DNA of 28,740 nucleotides. Source: Bacteroidota bacterium (lineage in GTDB: Bacteria > Bacteroidota > Bacteroidia > Chitinophagales > Chitinophagaceae). Shown here in pieces: positions 17,401-24,837 of this stretch (within the stretch, counting starts at the first letter, position 1; the number at the start of each line of letters is the position of its first letter). The notes under the pieces were generated by a model. The model had not been told where the DNA came from, made no database searches, and saw only the letters and a program-made list of their open reading frames with translations. The stretch covers positions 1 through 28,740 of the forward strand of contig JAEWBT010000146.1 of NCBI GenBank assembly GCA_023391015.1. The letters are read 5' to 3'. Both the position numbers and the translations under genes were made by a program.

Positions 17401-17631
17401 TGCACTTACTTCTGCAGAGCCCTGTTCGCAGGCCCCATAGATATCAAGTGTCACCTCATAAGTAAGTCCCGCCACACAGGCCCCAACCTTAGGCGGAATA
17501 TACTTCACCGAGATATCAGCAGCAGCAAGGTGCGTGGCGTGGGCGGCTCCGAATGAGCAAAGAATCAAAAACAAAGTACCCAAAACACTTTTCACAGTGC
17601 TTTGGGTCTTTGTCCATAAAGATAGTTTCAT
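14407..17631 (-). CDS. Giant secreted protein with gliding-motility-type (T9SS type B) C-terminal domain
   Basis: The 1074-residue product has a charged start then a hydrophobic signal segment (V-L-G-T-L-F-L-I-L-C-S-F-G-A-A-H-A). An N-terminal beta domain of about 300 residues (H-L-A-A-A-D-I-S-V-K-Y...) is shared with the upstream paralogue. Ig/PKD-like modules follow with the repeated signature C-D-T-C-Q-R-V-I-A-H-P or C-T-D-C-L-N-P-L-A-K-P. An inserted domain spans about 560-765 (Q-M-I-F-Q-R-Q-E-L...D-T-G-W-N-T-I-T-F-D-R-P-Y-N-W-D). From about 986 comes the CHU_C/gliding-motility-associated C-terminal domain: V-V-P-N-A-F-T-P-N-G-D-S-K-N-D-Y-F and F-N-R-W-G-Q-Q. The protein should be exported by T9SS to the surface. 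It lies 15 bases after its paralogue, so the two form an operon. Confidence 0.93.
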   Translation of the reverse strand: MKLSLWTKTQSTVKSVLGTLFLILCSFGAAHATHLAAADISVKYIPPKVGACVAGLTYEVTLDIYGACEQGSAEVSAFQTINIYSPSGCYSGTISVNLTAPERRDTLDQLCTDAKYLNSCKYLKVPIANWPSDVQPGFVRHRFVATVTLPQACKDWTFYWHDNARNNGIENLATKGEDLYVSCMINNVAAPTISSPKFTVSPTPFLCVNKPSIFLNGPESQEEDSVEKFIQLEVVPANAQGYNSNPFPIGYAPGYNVGNPVNSTTGYNVNSRTGTTSFTAPRTGLYVLTFRLNKYYKGVLVGYAERDVQVAILPCTGDVPTITKVPKGITGGTLVQSGDSGNIVTVCPGSTLRFNLSGYTPSSTALLTMDDSLGARIGKFSAVADSNSKGFTNDVLGVFEYTPQPGEEGEYTKIFTVSDTSCGRSGQKIVVKNYISVLIKVPTGIDAGPDGYYCPTGGGKGYQINVTSSDSNTRYAWAALPGGAGLGSLSCTDCLNPLAKPDSNTTYVITALRTPFLCKVKDTISIEVNRIKTIPDEEVVVCRPGLLQLDAIVTGKKLRQDIRCNYGPMAACVTPGTADTARIGFCTDATGSTAQQTPFRTANASVHTQMIFQRQELIDGGLSTGTIRSLSFYVDGTPSTAPLENFKVSMSCTNRNSYNGDPSFTTGLAQVLNTPTLPALDTGWNTITFDRPYNWDTSQNLIVDICFNNTTFTPGSVSTEVQYSKTGAQTVLQSVSNTTNVCQIAGSPSASVNRPNIRFAYCKPEDSAFNVYWRPGTYLQDSNVQKAVAYVPKSYTLYAEVVGYEGCISRDTLNIILAEDTVYATPADSLICPGDAAILKSSPRDYYKWYQDNYKPATTLDCDTCQRVIAHPERNTDYILVGYNYWGKDKTVCADTFTASVRLKTTERVKLTPKETTIKYGDAVPLYANGANVYHWTPGNGLSNTVGAAVMASPMKTTQYIVTGIGLDGCQTSDTATVTVDPRTLVVVPNAFTPNGDSKNDYFAPQNLTTRRVVEFRVFNRWGQQMFNASGNTPGWDGTFDGEPQGAGTYSYIIRTTSPDGQSETFKGDVILIR

Positions 17632-17646
17632 GGAAGTCGGTTTTTT

Positions 17647-20600
17647 TTATCGGATAAGGGTAAAGTCGCCTTGCTGGTAATACGTCCGGCCAGAAGGCAG
17701 CACACCTTCGATCATGTAAATATACACGCCCATCGGCTGGTAATCGCCATTCAGTTTGCCGTCCCAGCCTTCGTCAATATCAGATGTCTGGAAGACCAGC
17801 TTACCCCAGCGGTTGTAGATGCGGAAGCTTTTCAGGGAAACAATACCTTCCCGTGCTGCTTTGTAGTAACTGGCTCCGTTGTTGGAAGGCGCAAAGGCAT
17901 TTGGCATCTGAATCAGGGATTCAGTCATCACCTGTACAAACACGCTATCGTTAGAGCGGCAACCGTATTCGGTCTGGCCGGTAGCCACATACAAGGTAGA
18001 GAACAGCGGTGCAGCAGTCGGATTCGCGATATAGGGATTATCAAGTCCGGTAGCGGGTGCCCAAACATAGTTCAGCACGTTGCTGCCATTGGCCTGCGGG
18101 TTAAACTGAACCGTATCACCCGGATAGAGATAGACGGTATCGGGCAGGTGAATCACCGCTGCCGGCTTCACATCTACAAAGACACTTCCGGAATCCACGC
18201 AACCGATAGAGTCTTTTGCGTAAACCGTGTAAATCGCGCTGGTAGTAGGCTGCGCATAGGTAACAGCCGCCGTAGAGTCTGTCAGGTACAGCGCAGGCCG
18301 CCAAACGAAAGTGGCACTATCCACACCGGTAACACGAAGCTTGGCTGAGTCACCAGGACATAGAATCGTATCGCCAAACACCTTCACAAAATTAGCCGGT
18401 GTTACGGTGTAAGTAACCGAGTCAGAATCCTTACAACCGGCAGGTGTGCTCACCACCAGTTTCAGCATAGTGGTTTGCTGTGCATAGAAGATCGGGTTGG
18501 GAACGCTGCTGTTCGACAGGATACCACCGGGTGTCCAGTTGTAGGAATAGTTGGCGTAGGAAGGAGCCACGTCCACATTAAACCGAGCCGTATCGCCTGC
18601 GCAGAAAGAACGATCCGCACCAATGTCGAACACCGGAACCGGCTGGGCATCAATCACAAAGCTTTTGGCACTGTCCGGGCAACCGGGATAAGAAGCTTTA
18701 ACTACATAAGACACAGCACCAATGGCATTCGGCGTGATAACCGTAGCGATGACGTTAGGACTGGCAATGACAGAAGAAAGCGGTGTCCAGCTATAGGTAT
18801 AACGTGGATCGCCGGTGCCCTGGACCCGCACTGAGTTACCGAGGCAAATGGCCGTATCGTTGTTGGTCATGTCAAAACCTTGCAGGGTAAAGACGGTAAT
18901 CGTGTCTTTAACCGCGCAACGGGCCAGGCCGGCAGGCGAGATGGTAACCACATAATCGGTTTGCGGTGCCTGCGGCGACGCGATCGGTGCCCACGAAGTA
19001 TCGCTTGACAAGCCAACTGCCGGTCCTGTTGCCGTTCCCCCACCCGTAAGCTGCGTCCAGTCCACAGCATAGTAGGTTCCGATTTTAGGTTGCAGTTGCA
19101 GATCCAGGGTTACAGAGCTGTTCAAACAGGTCGTCTGATCGGGCAGGCGGGTAAAGACAGGCGCTTCCGGCACCGTCACTGTTACGGTATCACTGTTTTT
19201 GCCGCACACCGATACCAGGTTACTCGTTACCACATAACGGGTTGTCTTGGAAGGTTTAGCAATGACCCGTGCGCAGGTATCGCAGTCGAGGGTTCCCAGC
19301 GAATCGCCACCCGGCAGAACTGACCACCGGAACCGGCTGCCGCCAACCGCTTGCAACGTTGCAACATCGCCCGCGCAAATGGCCGTATCGCTCAGAATCT
19401 CCGTTGTCGGATAGATATAAATCGGCAGACTGAAGGTTTGCTTGTTGGGGATGCCTGGCGGACGGCAAACGGTATCTTCTACGGTGATAATGATGTTATG
19501 GAATCCGGTATCGCGGCCTGTGGCAGTCCAGCTAAAACACACGGTCATCGAGTCGGTGTTCTGGTTAATATAAGTCAGCGAAGCGCCCGGTGCTACGGCA
19601 ACTGTGCCGGGAGGTGGGTTGTTGTGGTTATCGGTACCCAGCAGCTTGGCGTTGGTGTCCGCAGCAATTACTTTAAAGCAGAACTGCAGTTCCTGACCGG
19701 CGCAGCCTTCATAGCGGCCGTTGTTGGCTTGTCCACCATTGATAACCGCCGGCGTTCCGGGCTGCGGCTGCCGGTTGGTACCCGGCAGGGAGATAATCTG
19801 AATATCCCGCATCGAGGTGCCGCGCAACACACCGTTTTGATATTCTTTTACCAGAATGGCAATGTTTACCACCTGCGATTGTAAAGAAGTAAAAGTGATT
19901 TGACCGGTCAGAGGATCCAGGTTAAAGGAGTTACCAGTAGCAAATGGGTTGTTCAGCAGGTTGAAGTTAGAAGACGTAAAAGAGAGGTTTTTACCATTGC
20001 AACCCGTGTCGCGATCGCGGGGCATAATCAACTGATACACCAGCGAATCACCGTCCGGATCCACCGCTCCCATGTTATAGCTAAACGGAACGCCGTTGTT
20101 TACATAAGGAACCGGCTTAATGGTAAAGCAGGGGTTGGAATTTCCGGGAGCCTCCTTGGTACCGTTGGCGCTGTAAAGCGTTGCTTCTACATACAGGTCG
20201 GCACCGCCGCCGCCTGTAACGTTGCTTACCGCCGAGTTGCGGGCATTCTCCGAAGCGGCAAAACGCCAGAAGTTACATTGCCGGGGCAGTGTAACACGGG
20301 CCTGATACCAAAACTCCTGATAACCGGGCAATGCAGCGCCTGCAACATCGCAGGTGGTCGGATACTGCGAACAGCCGTTTACCACAGGTTGGCCGTTACC
20401 CCCACTGCCACAGGCACCCGGCGGCAAAGGACCAGTAATCTTATTCAGCGTAACAGTACCCCGGAAGTTGTCACAGATGTTGGTGTAACAAACATCAAAA
20501 GAGGTCGGCTCGTTAATACCACTACAATCGCGGTAAAACTTCATGTACAGGTCGTAGGTACTCCCACTCACCCATTTATACATGAGCTCACCGCCGGCAG

Positions 20601-20685
20601 CGTGCGAGGCCAGCGCTTTCTCGGGGCGCAGCAATCCCATAATGGCGACCACCGCCAGGAGCCAGTTGAATAAAGACTTTTTCAT
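17647..20685 (-). CDS. Giant secreted protein with gliding-motility-type (T9SS type B) C-terminal domain, upstream paralogue
   Basis: The 1012-residue product starts MKKSLFNWLLAVVAIMGLLRP; an in-frame TTG nine codons upstream is less likely. After the signal peptide comes the family's N-terminal domain (A-S-H-A-A-G-G-E-L-M-Y-K-W...Y-R-D-C-S-G-I) with conserved cysteines, then A-V-D-P-D-G-D-S-L-V-Y-Q-L near 225. At least four Ig/PKD-like modules follow, including the C-D-T-C-A-R-V-I-A-K-P signature. The CHU_C domain closes the protein (Q-M-P-N-A-F-A-P-S-N-N-G and Y-N-R-W-G-K-L-V-F). It is the first gene of a two-gene operon. Such proteins are T9SS cargo at the cell surface, sometimes tied to adhesion or gliding; the ligand is not known. 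Confidence 0.93.
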   Translation of the reverse strand: MKKSLFNWLLAVVAIMGLLRPEKALASHAAGGELMYKWVSGSTYDLYMKFYRDCSGINEPTSFDVCYTNICDNFRGTVTLNKITGPLPPGACGSGGNGQPVVNGCSQYPTTCDVAGAALPGYQEFWYQARVTLPRQCNFWRFAASENARNSAVSNVTGGGGADLYVEATLYSANGTKEAPGNSNPCFTIKPVPYVNNGVPFSYNMGAVDPDGDSLVYQLIMPRDRDTGCNGKNLSFTSSNFNLLNNPFATGNSFNLDPLTGQITFTSLQSQVVNIAILVKEYQNGVLRGTSMRDIQIISLPGTNRQPQPGTPAVINGGQANNGRYEGCAGQELQFCFKVIAADTNAKLLGTDNHNNPPPGTVAVAPGASLTYINQNTDSMTVCFSWTATGRDTGFHNIIITVEDTVCRPPGIPNKQTFSLPIYIYPTTEILSDTAICAGDVATLQAVGGSRFRWSVLPGGDSLGTLDCDTCARVIAKPSKTTRYVVTSNLVSVCGKNSDTVTVTVPEAPVFTRLPDQTTCLNSSVTLDLQLQPKIGTYYAVDWTQLTGGGTATGPAVGLSSDTSWAPIASPQAPQTDYVVTISPAGLARCAVKDTITVFTLQGFDMTNNDTAICLGNSVRVQGTGDPRYTYSWTPLSSVIASPNVIATVITPNAIGAVSYVVKASYPGCPDSAKSFVIDAQPVPVFDIGADRSFCAGDTARFNVDVAPSYANYSYNWTPGGILSNSSVPNPIFYAQQTTMLKLVVSTPAGCKDSDSVTYTVTPANFVKVFGDTILCPGDSAKLRVTGVDSATFVWRPALYLTDSTAAVTYAQPTTSAIYTVYAKDSIGCVDSGSVFVDVKPAAVIHLPDTVYLYPGDTVQFNPQANGSNVLNYVWAPATGLDNPYIANPTAAPLFSTLYVATGQTEYGCRSNDSVFVQVMTESLIQMPNAFAPSNNGASYYKAAREGIVSLKSFRIYNRWGKLVFQTSDIDEGWDGKLNGDYQPMGVYIYMIEGVLPSGRTYYQQGDFTLIR

Positions 20686-20725
20686 CGGTGTTAAATACAA
20701 AAAAGGTTGCAAAAGGTTTTTCTTA

Positions 20726-20786
20726 AGAAGCGCTTTGCAGTCCGCAAAATACGTTACCGGACCGGGAATCCGAAAATTGCGCTTCT
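20726..20786. other. Inverted repeat between GT9 gene and giant T9SS operon
   Basis: AGAAGCGC (20726-20733) is the exact reverse complement of GCGCTTCT (20779-20786), and a second small hairpin TTTGC/GCAAA (20734-20738 with 20744-20748) lies inside. It is in the 180-base gap downstream of the GT9 gene and upstream of the T9SS operon, so it could be a weak terminator or a regulatory site. Confidence 0.35.
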
Positions 20787-20865
20787 ACCCCTATAAGACG
20801 CGGTTCTTAGAAAAAGGGTTGGGGATATTTTACCTAAATCCCGGAAAAAAAGACAGCTGCTGCCA

Positions 20866-21873
20866 TCAATGCCATTTTTGGGCTATCGCCGCCGCTATTT
20901 CGGCCGTGTCCAGCGTGTTCATACACTTGAAATGACCCCGCGGACACCGGCTGTAGCCCAGTTTGCTGCAGGGATGACAGCCGAGGTCTTTGCGCTCTAC
21001 AATTACAGATTGCGGCGCTACGCGGTCCGTCAGGTTGTTATATCCATAATAAGGAAACATTCCGAATTCCGGCGACGTATTGCCCCAAAGGCTCACGACC
21101 GGTTTGCCAAACGCCGCCGCCACGTGCATCAGCCCGGTGTCGTTGCTCACGATCACGCGGCTGCGCTGCACCAGATCAGCCGATTCATTCAGGGTAAATT
21201 TTCCGCAGGCATTGTAGATTTTTCCGGAATCAGCAGCGGCAATGAGCTCGCCTGCCGCCCGGTCTTCCTTTCCACCCAGCAATACCACCGGATACGGCAG
21301 CTCCCGGCACAGCGCTACCCATTTCTCCACCGGAAATTTCTTGGTTTCATACGACCCGCCAATCACGCAGCCCACAAAGCCTGCCCAGTGGCCAAAAGGC
21401 AAATCATCGGGCCGGGTTTTTTCTTTTTCCGGAATAAAATAATCCAGTCCTTTGCCGTCGTTGCGGACGCCCAGGGGCCGGAGCGTTTCAAAATACCGCG
21501 CTACAATGCTTTCAGCGGGCATCAGGTTGACGCGCAGGTTGGCCAGAATCCACTTCTCGATGTTTTTCTTGGGAAAGGAATGGGTTTCTTTAACCCCCAG
21601 ACTTTTTTTCACTTTCAGCGTCCGTAGGTTGTGATGCAGGTCGGCCACATAATCGAATTTTTCCTCTTGCAATAGGGGAATCACCGTACCGATTTCGCCC
21701 TCAAAAGTGTGTATTTTGTCAATATAAGGATTGGCCACCAGCACGTCCCGGAAAGCGGCTTTGGTCAGGACGTGGATTTCGGCATCGGGCAACTGCTGGC
21801 GCACACATCGATACAGCGGTGTGGTCAGCACAATATCGCCGATAGAAGAAAGCCGGATAAACAGGATTTTCAC
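20866..21873 (-). CDS. Glycosyltransferase family 9 (heptosyltransferase-like)
   Basis: The 335-residue product begins M-K-I-L-F-I-R-L-S-S-I-G-D-I-V-L-T-T-P, the hallmark N-terminus of GT9 heptosyltransferases. It has the C-terminal donor-binding signature V-S-N-D-T-G-L-M-H-V-A-A-A-F-G-K-P-V-V-S-L-W-G-N-T-S-P near 250-275. A late C-H-P-C...C-P-x-G-H-F-K-C-M cluster is common in Bacteroidota members. GT9 enzymes add heptose or a related sugar to the lipopolysaccharide core at the inner membrane. I choose GTG at 21873; the frame can be extended by seven codons to a TTG but without homology. It is divergent from the arginase-fold gene and may belong to envelope biogenesis with the flippase and GT2 genes nearby. 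Confidence 0.93.
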   Translation of the reverse strand: MKILFIRLSSIGDIVLTTPLYRCVRQQLPDAEIHVLTKAAFRDVLVANPYIDKIHTFEGEIGTVIPLLQEEKFDYVADLHHNLRTLKVKKSLGVKETHSFPKKNIEKWILANLRVNLMPAESIVARYFETLRPLGVRNDGKGLDYFIPEKEKTRPDDLPFGHWAGFVGCVIGGSYETKKFPVEKWVALCRELPYPVVLLGGKEDRAAGELIAAADSGKIYNACGKFTLNESADLVQRSRVIVSNDTGLMHVAAAFGKPVVSLWGNTSPEFGMFPYYGYNNLTDRVAPQSVIVERKDLGCHPCSKLGYSRCPRGHFKCMNTLDTAEIAAAIAQKWH

Positions 21874-21880
21874 GTGGGTG

Positions 21881-21888
21881 CAAAATTG
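21881..21888 (-). promoter_or_regulatory. Candidate -7 box for the GT9 gene (CAATTTTG)
   Basis: On the minus strand CAATTTTG differs from TAnnTTTG at one position and ends 7 bases before the GTG start, which would give a nearly leaderless transcript. Confidence 0.3.
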
Positions 21889-21978
21889 AGACAATAAAAG
21901 CCATTTTCAACAAAGACCCAAGGGCCCTGCATGCCAGGATGCATTCAATAAGACCCTGTTTTCCGGAAATACGGCTTC

Positions 21979-22037
21979 GATTTCCGGAAATCCGCCCCGT
22001 CTAAGGGCGGTCCGGAGGGCGGAATTTTCCGGAAATC
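21979..22037. repeat. Nested inverted repeat built from TTTCCGGAAA
   Basis: GATTTCCGGAAATCCGCCC (21979-21997) is matched by GGGCGGA then ATTTTCCGGAAATC (22017-22037), its reverse complement apart from two extra bases. An inner CCGCCC/GGGCGG hairpin (21992-21997 with 22005-22010) competes with it. It lies in the divergent GT9/arginase-fold intergenic region, with a third TTTCCGGAAA at 21960-21969. Confidence 0.75.
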
Positions 22038-22065
22038 TCCTATGAAAAAACACAAGCCTGCCTGC

Positions 22066-22073
22066 TACCTTCG
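22066..22073 (+). promoter_or_regulatory. Candidate -7 box for the arginase-fold gene (TACCTTCG)
   Basis: TACCTTCG matches TAnnTTTG at all but one position and lies 9 bases before the ATG at 22083. The flippase gene has the same octamer in the same place. Confidence 0.4.
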
Positions 22074-22082
22074 CGCTTGTTT

Positions 22083-23216
22083 ATGGGAGATTTTTTGTCG
22101 TTTTTGTCGCCGGTTCATTTCTTGGATACCCAACTGCCGGAGCTTTACAACCGGCAACAATGGGGTGCTATTTTGCATGAAGCCCGTCAATCGCCGATGG
22201 GGTTTGAGGATGCCGACCTGGTGATTGTGGGCTGCGGCGAACTGCGCAGCGGCCAGCCGGACGCGCTTTACAGCAACGCCCCTGATGCCGTCCGCGCCGC
22301 GTTTTATCAGCAATATTGCTGGCACCCCGACATTGCGGTATACGACCTGGGCAATATCATCGAAGGTGCGCTGCCGGAAGATACCCGTGCGGCGCTGCGG
22401 CTGGTGCTCCATGAGTTATATCAACGGGGCAAAACCGTGCTGGTACTCGGCGGCACCCACGACCTGATGCTGCAACAATACGAGGTTTTTAAGATGGAAG
22501 CCCTGCCCGCCAACGTGGTGGTAGCTGACATGCGCATCGACCTGGACGAAGACGACGCGGTAACGCCCACCAATTTTCTGTATGAACTGCTCACCGGCCA
22601 GCCCAACTATGTACGCCATTACAGCCATATTGGTTTCCAGAGCTATGCCAACCACCCGCACACGCTGGAGATGCTCGACAAGCTGCGCTTTGACTTTTTC
22701 CGCCTCGGCTGGCTGCGCGAATCTATCGAAGAAGCAGAGCCGGTGCTGCGCAGCGCCGATGTTTTCGGATTTGATATAGAAGCCATTCGCTACGGCGATG
22801 CGCCGGCCAACGTGGGCGGCTCCCCCAACGGTTTTTCCGGCGAAGAAGCCTGTGCCCTCACGCGCTATGCAGGCATGAGCAACCGGCTGGAGTCGTTCGG
22901 GATTTACGGCTTTCGCCCGGAGAACGATTCCAGGGGCATGACGGCTCAACTGATTGCGCAGATGATGTGGTATTTTATTGACGGTCTTTCCCTGCGCAAA
23001 ACGGAACCTTCGTTGGAAAACCGCGCCCAGTTTGCCGAGTTTCCGGTCGTGTTTGCCGATAACCACGGCTTGTTTCTAAAAAGCCGCCGCACGGGCCGCT
23101 GGTGGATGCAGCTGCCCAACAACCGGTTTATTCCCTGCTCGCTGGCCGATTACAAAACCGCCCTGGCCGACGGCATTCCGGAGCGCTGGCTCCGGGAACA
23201 GGAACGCAGTTTTTGA
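22083..23216 (+). CDS. Arginase/ureohydrolase-fold protein (Bacteroidota 'formimidoylglutamase-like' clade)
   Basis: The 377-residue product has the ureohydrolase landmarks in order: V-L-G-G-T-H-D at 121-127 (H126, metal-ligand position), A-D-M-R-I-D at 148-153, and F-G-F-D-I-E-A-I at 228-235. Then comes A-P-A-N-V-G-G-S-P-N-G-F-S-G-E-E-A-C. In arginases the second block is D-A-H-x-D and the third S-x-D-x-D; here the His is R151 and the second Asp of the third block is E233, so the binuclear manganese site looks altered. From memory, close Bacteroidota relatives share D-S-R-F-D there. It may have a different metal need or not be a hydrolase. ATG at 22083 is used rather than the upstream TTG. 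Confidence 0.85.
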   Translation: MGDFLSFLSPVHFLDTQLPELYNRQQWGAILHEARQSPMGFEDADLVIVGCGELRSGQPDALYSNAPDAVRAAFYQQYCWHPDIAVYDLGNIIEGALPEDTRAALRLVLHELYQRGKTVLVLGGTHDLMLQQYEVFKMEALPANVVVADMRIDLDEDDAVTPTNFLYELLTGQPNYVRHYSHIGFQSYANHPHTLEMLDKLRFDFFRLGWLRESIEEAEPVLRSADVFGFDIEAIRYGDAPANVGGSPNGFSGEEACALTRYAGMSNRLESFGIYGFRPENDSRGMTAQLIAQMMWYFIDGLSLRKTEPSLENRAQFAEFPVVFADNHGLFLKSRRTGRWWMQLPNNRFIPCSLADYKTALADGIPERWLREQERSF

Positions 23217-23217
23217 G

Positions 23218-23245
23218 AGACAAAAGAGGATAGACAAAAGAGGAT
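23218..23245. repeat. Perfect 14-bp tandem duplication
   Basis: AGACAAAAGAGGAT occurs twice back to back just after the arginase-fold stop codon, in the 55-base gap between convergent genes. It looks like recent slippage. Confidence 0.85.
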
Positions 23246-23271
23246 GCCGTAGGGGCGAACCTGTGTGTTTT

Positions 23272-24762
23272 TTATTTCAACACTTTCACCCGTCGCAGCA
23301 GGGCCTGCACAAAGTTGCTAAAATCATCCGAGGGCCGCAGCCATAGTAATAAGGATAGATAGATAGCAGCTACCACCACCGTTCGCACGCCCACATCTAC
23401 CATCCAGACCGGTATTTCCGGAATTAACAATGCCGGAAACAGCGCGACGCCCGCCGCCAGCAGCATCCGGGCCGTGGCCGCCGAAAAAGGTTGGAGGCCG
23501 GTCTTGCGCCATACCACCGCCCATTTCCCCAGATTGTAAACGCCCAGCGAAAGCGTGGACGCCCAGGCCGCGCCATACACGCCATAGCGCGGAATCAACA
23601 CATACCCCAGCGAAAACAAAATCGCAGCCAGAAAAAGCGACAGCACAAAGCTGGAACGGTAGTGTCTGGACACCGAAAGCACCTGCTCATTCACGCCTGT
23701 GGCCGCATCAAAGAGCCGGCCAATCATCAAAACCAACACCAGCGGCACCACCAGTTCGTAGCCGGGTCCCAGCAACTCCACCCCTTTTTTCAGATTGGCC
23801 ACAATCAAAGCCGCCATACCGAGCGTAGCCAGAAAAATATTGACCGAAGACCGCGTAAAAACGTCTTTCACTTTTGGTAAATCATCCTGCGCATAGGCCT
23901 CGGTGAGCGCCGGTGTTACCGAAGCCGTCATGGCGCGATATGGAATCTGAAGCAGCGAAATGATAAACAAGGCGCTGGTATAGACCGCCGAAGCATCCAA
24001 GCCGTTTTTATCCAAAGGGGCCAGCATCATGCTGTCCAGGAAACCGACGAGATAGATGGTTACGCCCAGTAAGGCATGAAAACCGGCAAAGTGGAAAATA
24101 TCATACAACTCTTTCCGGCTAAGGCAACGCCAGTCCAGCGAAATATGGAAATTGCCCGTGCGCCGCGCCGAAAATACCAACAACGCCGTCGCCACGACAT
24201 AAAGCACTGCAATGCCCGTCATCCATTGCGGAAACGTGATGGCCTGAAGACCGTACAACAAGATTAAAAGCAGATTGCCCCCTTTGAGGCCCACTTCGCG
24301 CACGGTGGTGTAAACGGTGATTTTCATCTCCGTCATTAAAAAACCTTCCAACACTGTTTGCACGGTTACAAGCAGGGAAATCACCGGAAACCACAAAAAA
24401 TATTTCCGGAAAAACGGCTGGTCGGCAGGCTGAAAAAGCCCCAGCAGGGATTCCTTAAAAAAGAAATAAGCCCCAAAGCACAACAGGGAAACGAGCACCG
24501 GGACCAGCAATCCAAGACCGGTAACGGCGGCACGCTTGCGGGGCTCGGCGGCGTGGCGAAACAAAAAAACCGCGACTACAGCGTGGAAGCCAAGCGTAAG
24601 GAGAATGCCCGCCACGCTGCCGTAGGCGGCCAGCATCCGGCTAAAACCCAGCTCTTGTTTCTCCACCATCCGCGAAGCGGCCACAATGGAAACAGCGCCC
24701 AGCGCCGAGCCTACCAGCGTGGCCACCGTTGCCTTGAGCGACTGGCGAATCACAATTCCCAT
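23272..24762 (-). CDS. Polysaccharide flippase (Wzx/MATE-like, MOP superfamily)
   Basis: The 496-residue product is strongly hydrophobic with about 12 to 14 membrane segments. It begins M-G-I-V-I-R-Q-S-L-K-A-T-V-A-T-L-V-G-S-A-L-G-A-V-S-I-V, typical of lipopolysaccharide-biosynthesis flippases in which the first helix follows a short basic tail. Other family-like blocks are L-I-P-R-Y-G-V-Y-G-A-A-W-A-S and V-T-P-A-L-T-E-A-Y-A. It would move undecaprenyl-linked sugar units across the inner membrane. I use ATG at 24762; the open frame continues 51 codons upstream but that part is polar and overlaps the divergent GT2 gene. The adjacent GT2 and GT9 genes support a role in surface polysaccharide assembly. 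Confidence 0.9.
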   Translation of the reverse strand: MGIVIRQSLKATVATLVGSALGAVSIVAASRMVEKQELGFSRMLAAYGSVAGILLTLGFHAVVAVFLFRHAAEPRKRAAVTGLGLLVPVLVSLLCFGAYFFFKESLLGLFQPADQPFFRKYFLWFPVISLLVTVQTVLEGFLMTEMKITVYTTVREVGLKGGNLLLILLYGLQAITFPQWMTGIAVLYVVATALLVFSARRTGNFHISLDWRCLSRKELYDIFHFAGFHALLGVTIYLVGFLDSMMLAPLDKNGLDASAVYTSALFIISLLQIPYRAMTASVTPALTEAYAQDDLPKVKDVFTRSSVNIFLATLGMAALIVANLKKGVELLGPGYELVVPLVLVLMIGRLFDAATGVNEQVLSVSRHYRSSFVLSLFLAAILFSLGYVLIPRYGVYGAAWASTLSLGVYNLGKWAVVWRKTGLQPFSAATARMLLAAGVALFPALLIPEIPVWMVDVGVRTVVVAAIYLSLLLWLRPSDDFSNFVQALLRRVKVLK

Positions 24763-24766
24763 GGCG

Positions 24767-24774
24767 CGAAGGTA
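24767..24774 (-). promoter_or_regulatory. Candidate -7 box for the flippase gene (TACCTTCG)
   Basis: On the minus strand TACCTTCG ends only 4 bases before the ATG at 24762, preceded by CCTGT. If used, transcription would begin at or next to the start codon. Confidence 0.4.
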
Positions 24775-24819
24775 ACAGGCGGGCAAAGGCAAAAAGCCGA
24801 CAGCGCACCGGTTCTGGAA

Positions 24820-24827
24820 TATCTTGC
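24820..24827 (+). promoter_or_regulatory. Candidate -7 box for the GT2 gene (TATCTTGC)
   Basis: TATCTTGC is a weaker match to TAnnTTTG, 10 bases before the ATG at 24838, in the 75-base region shared with the divergent flippase gene. Confidence 0.25.
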
Positions 24828-24837
24828 AGCGCTTCTT

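Noticed and set aside
24358..24837. Upstream extension of the GT2 frame
   Set aside because: It is antisense to the flippase gene; the GT-A fold begins exactly at ATG 24838.
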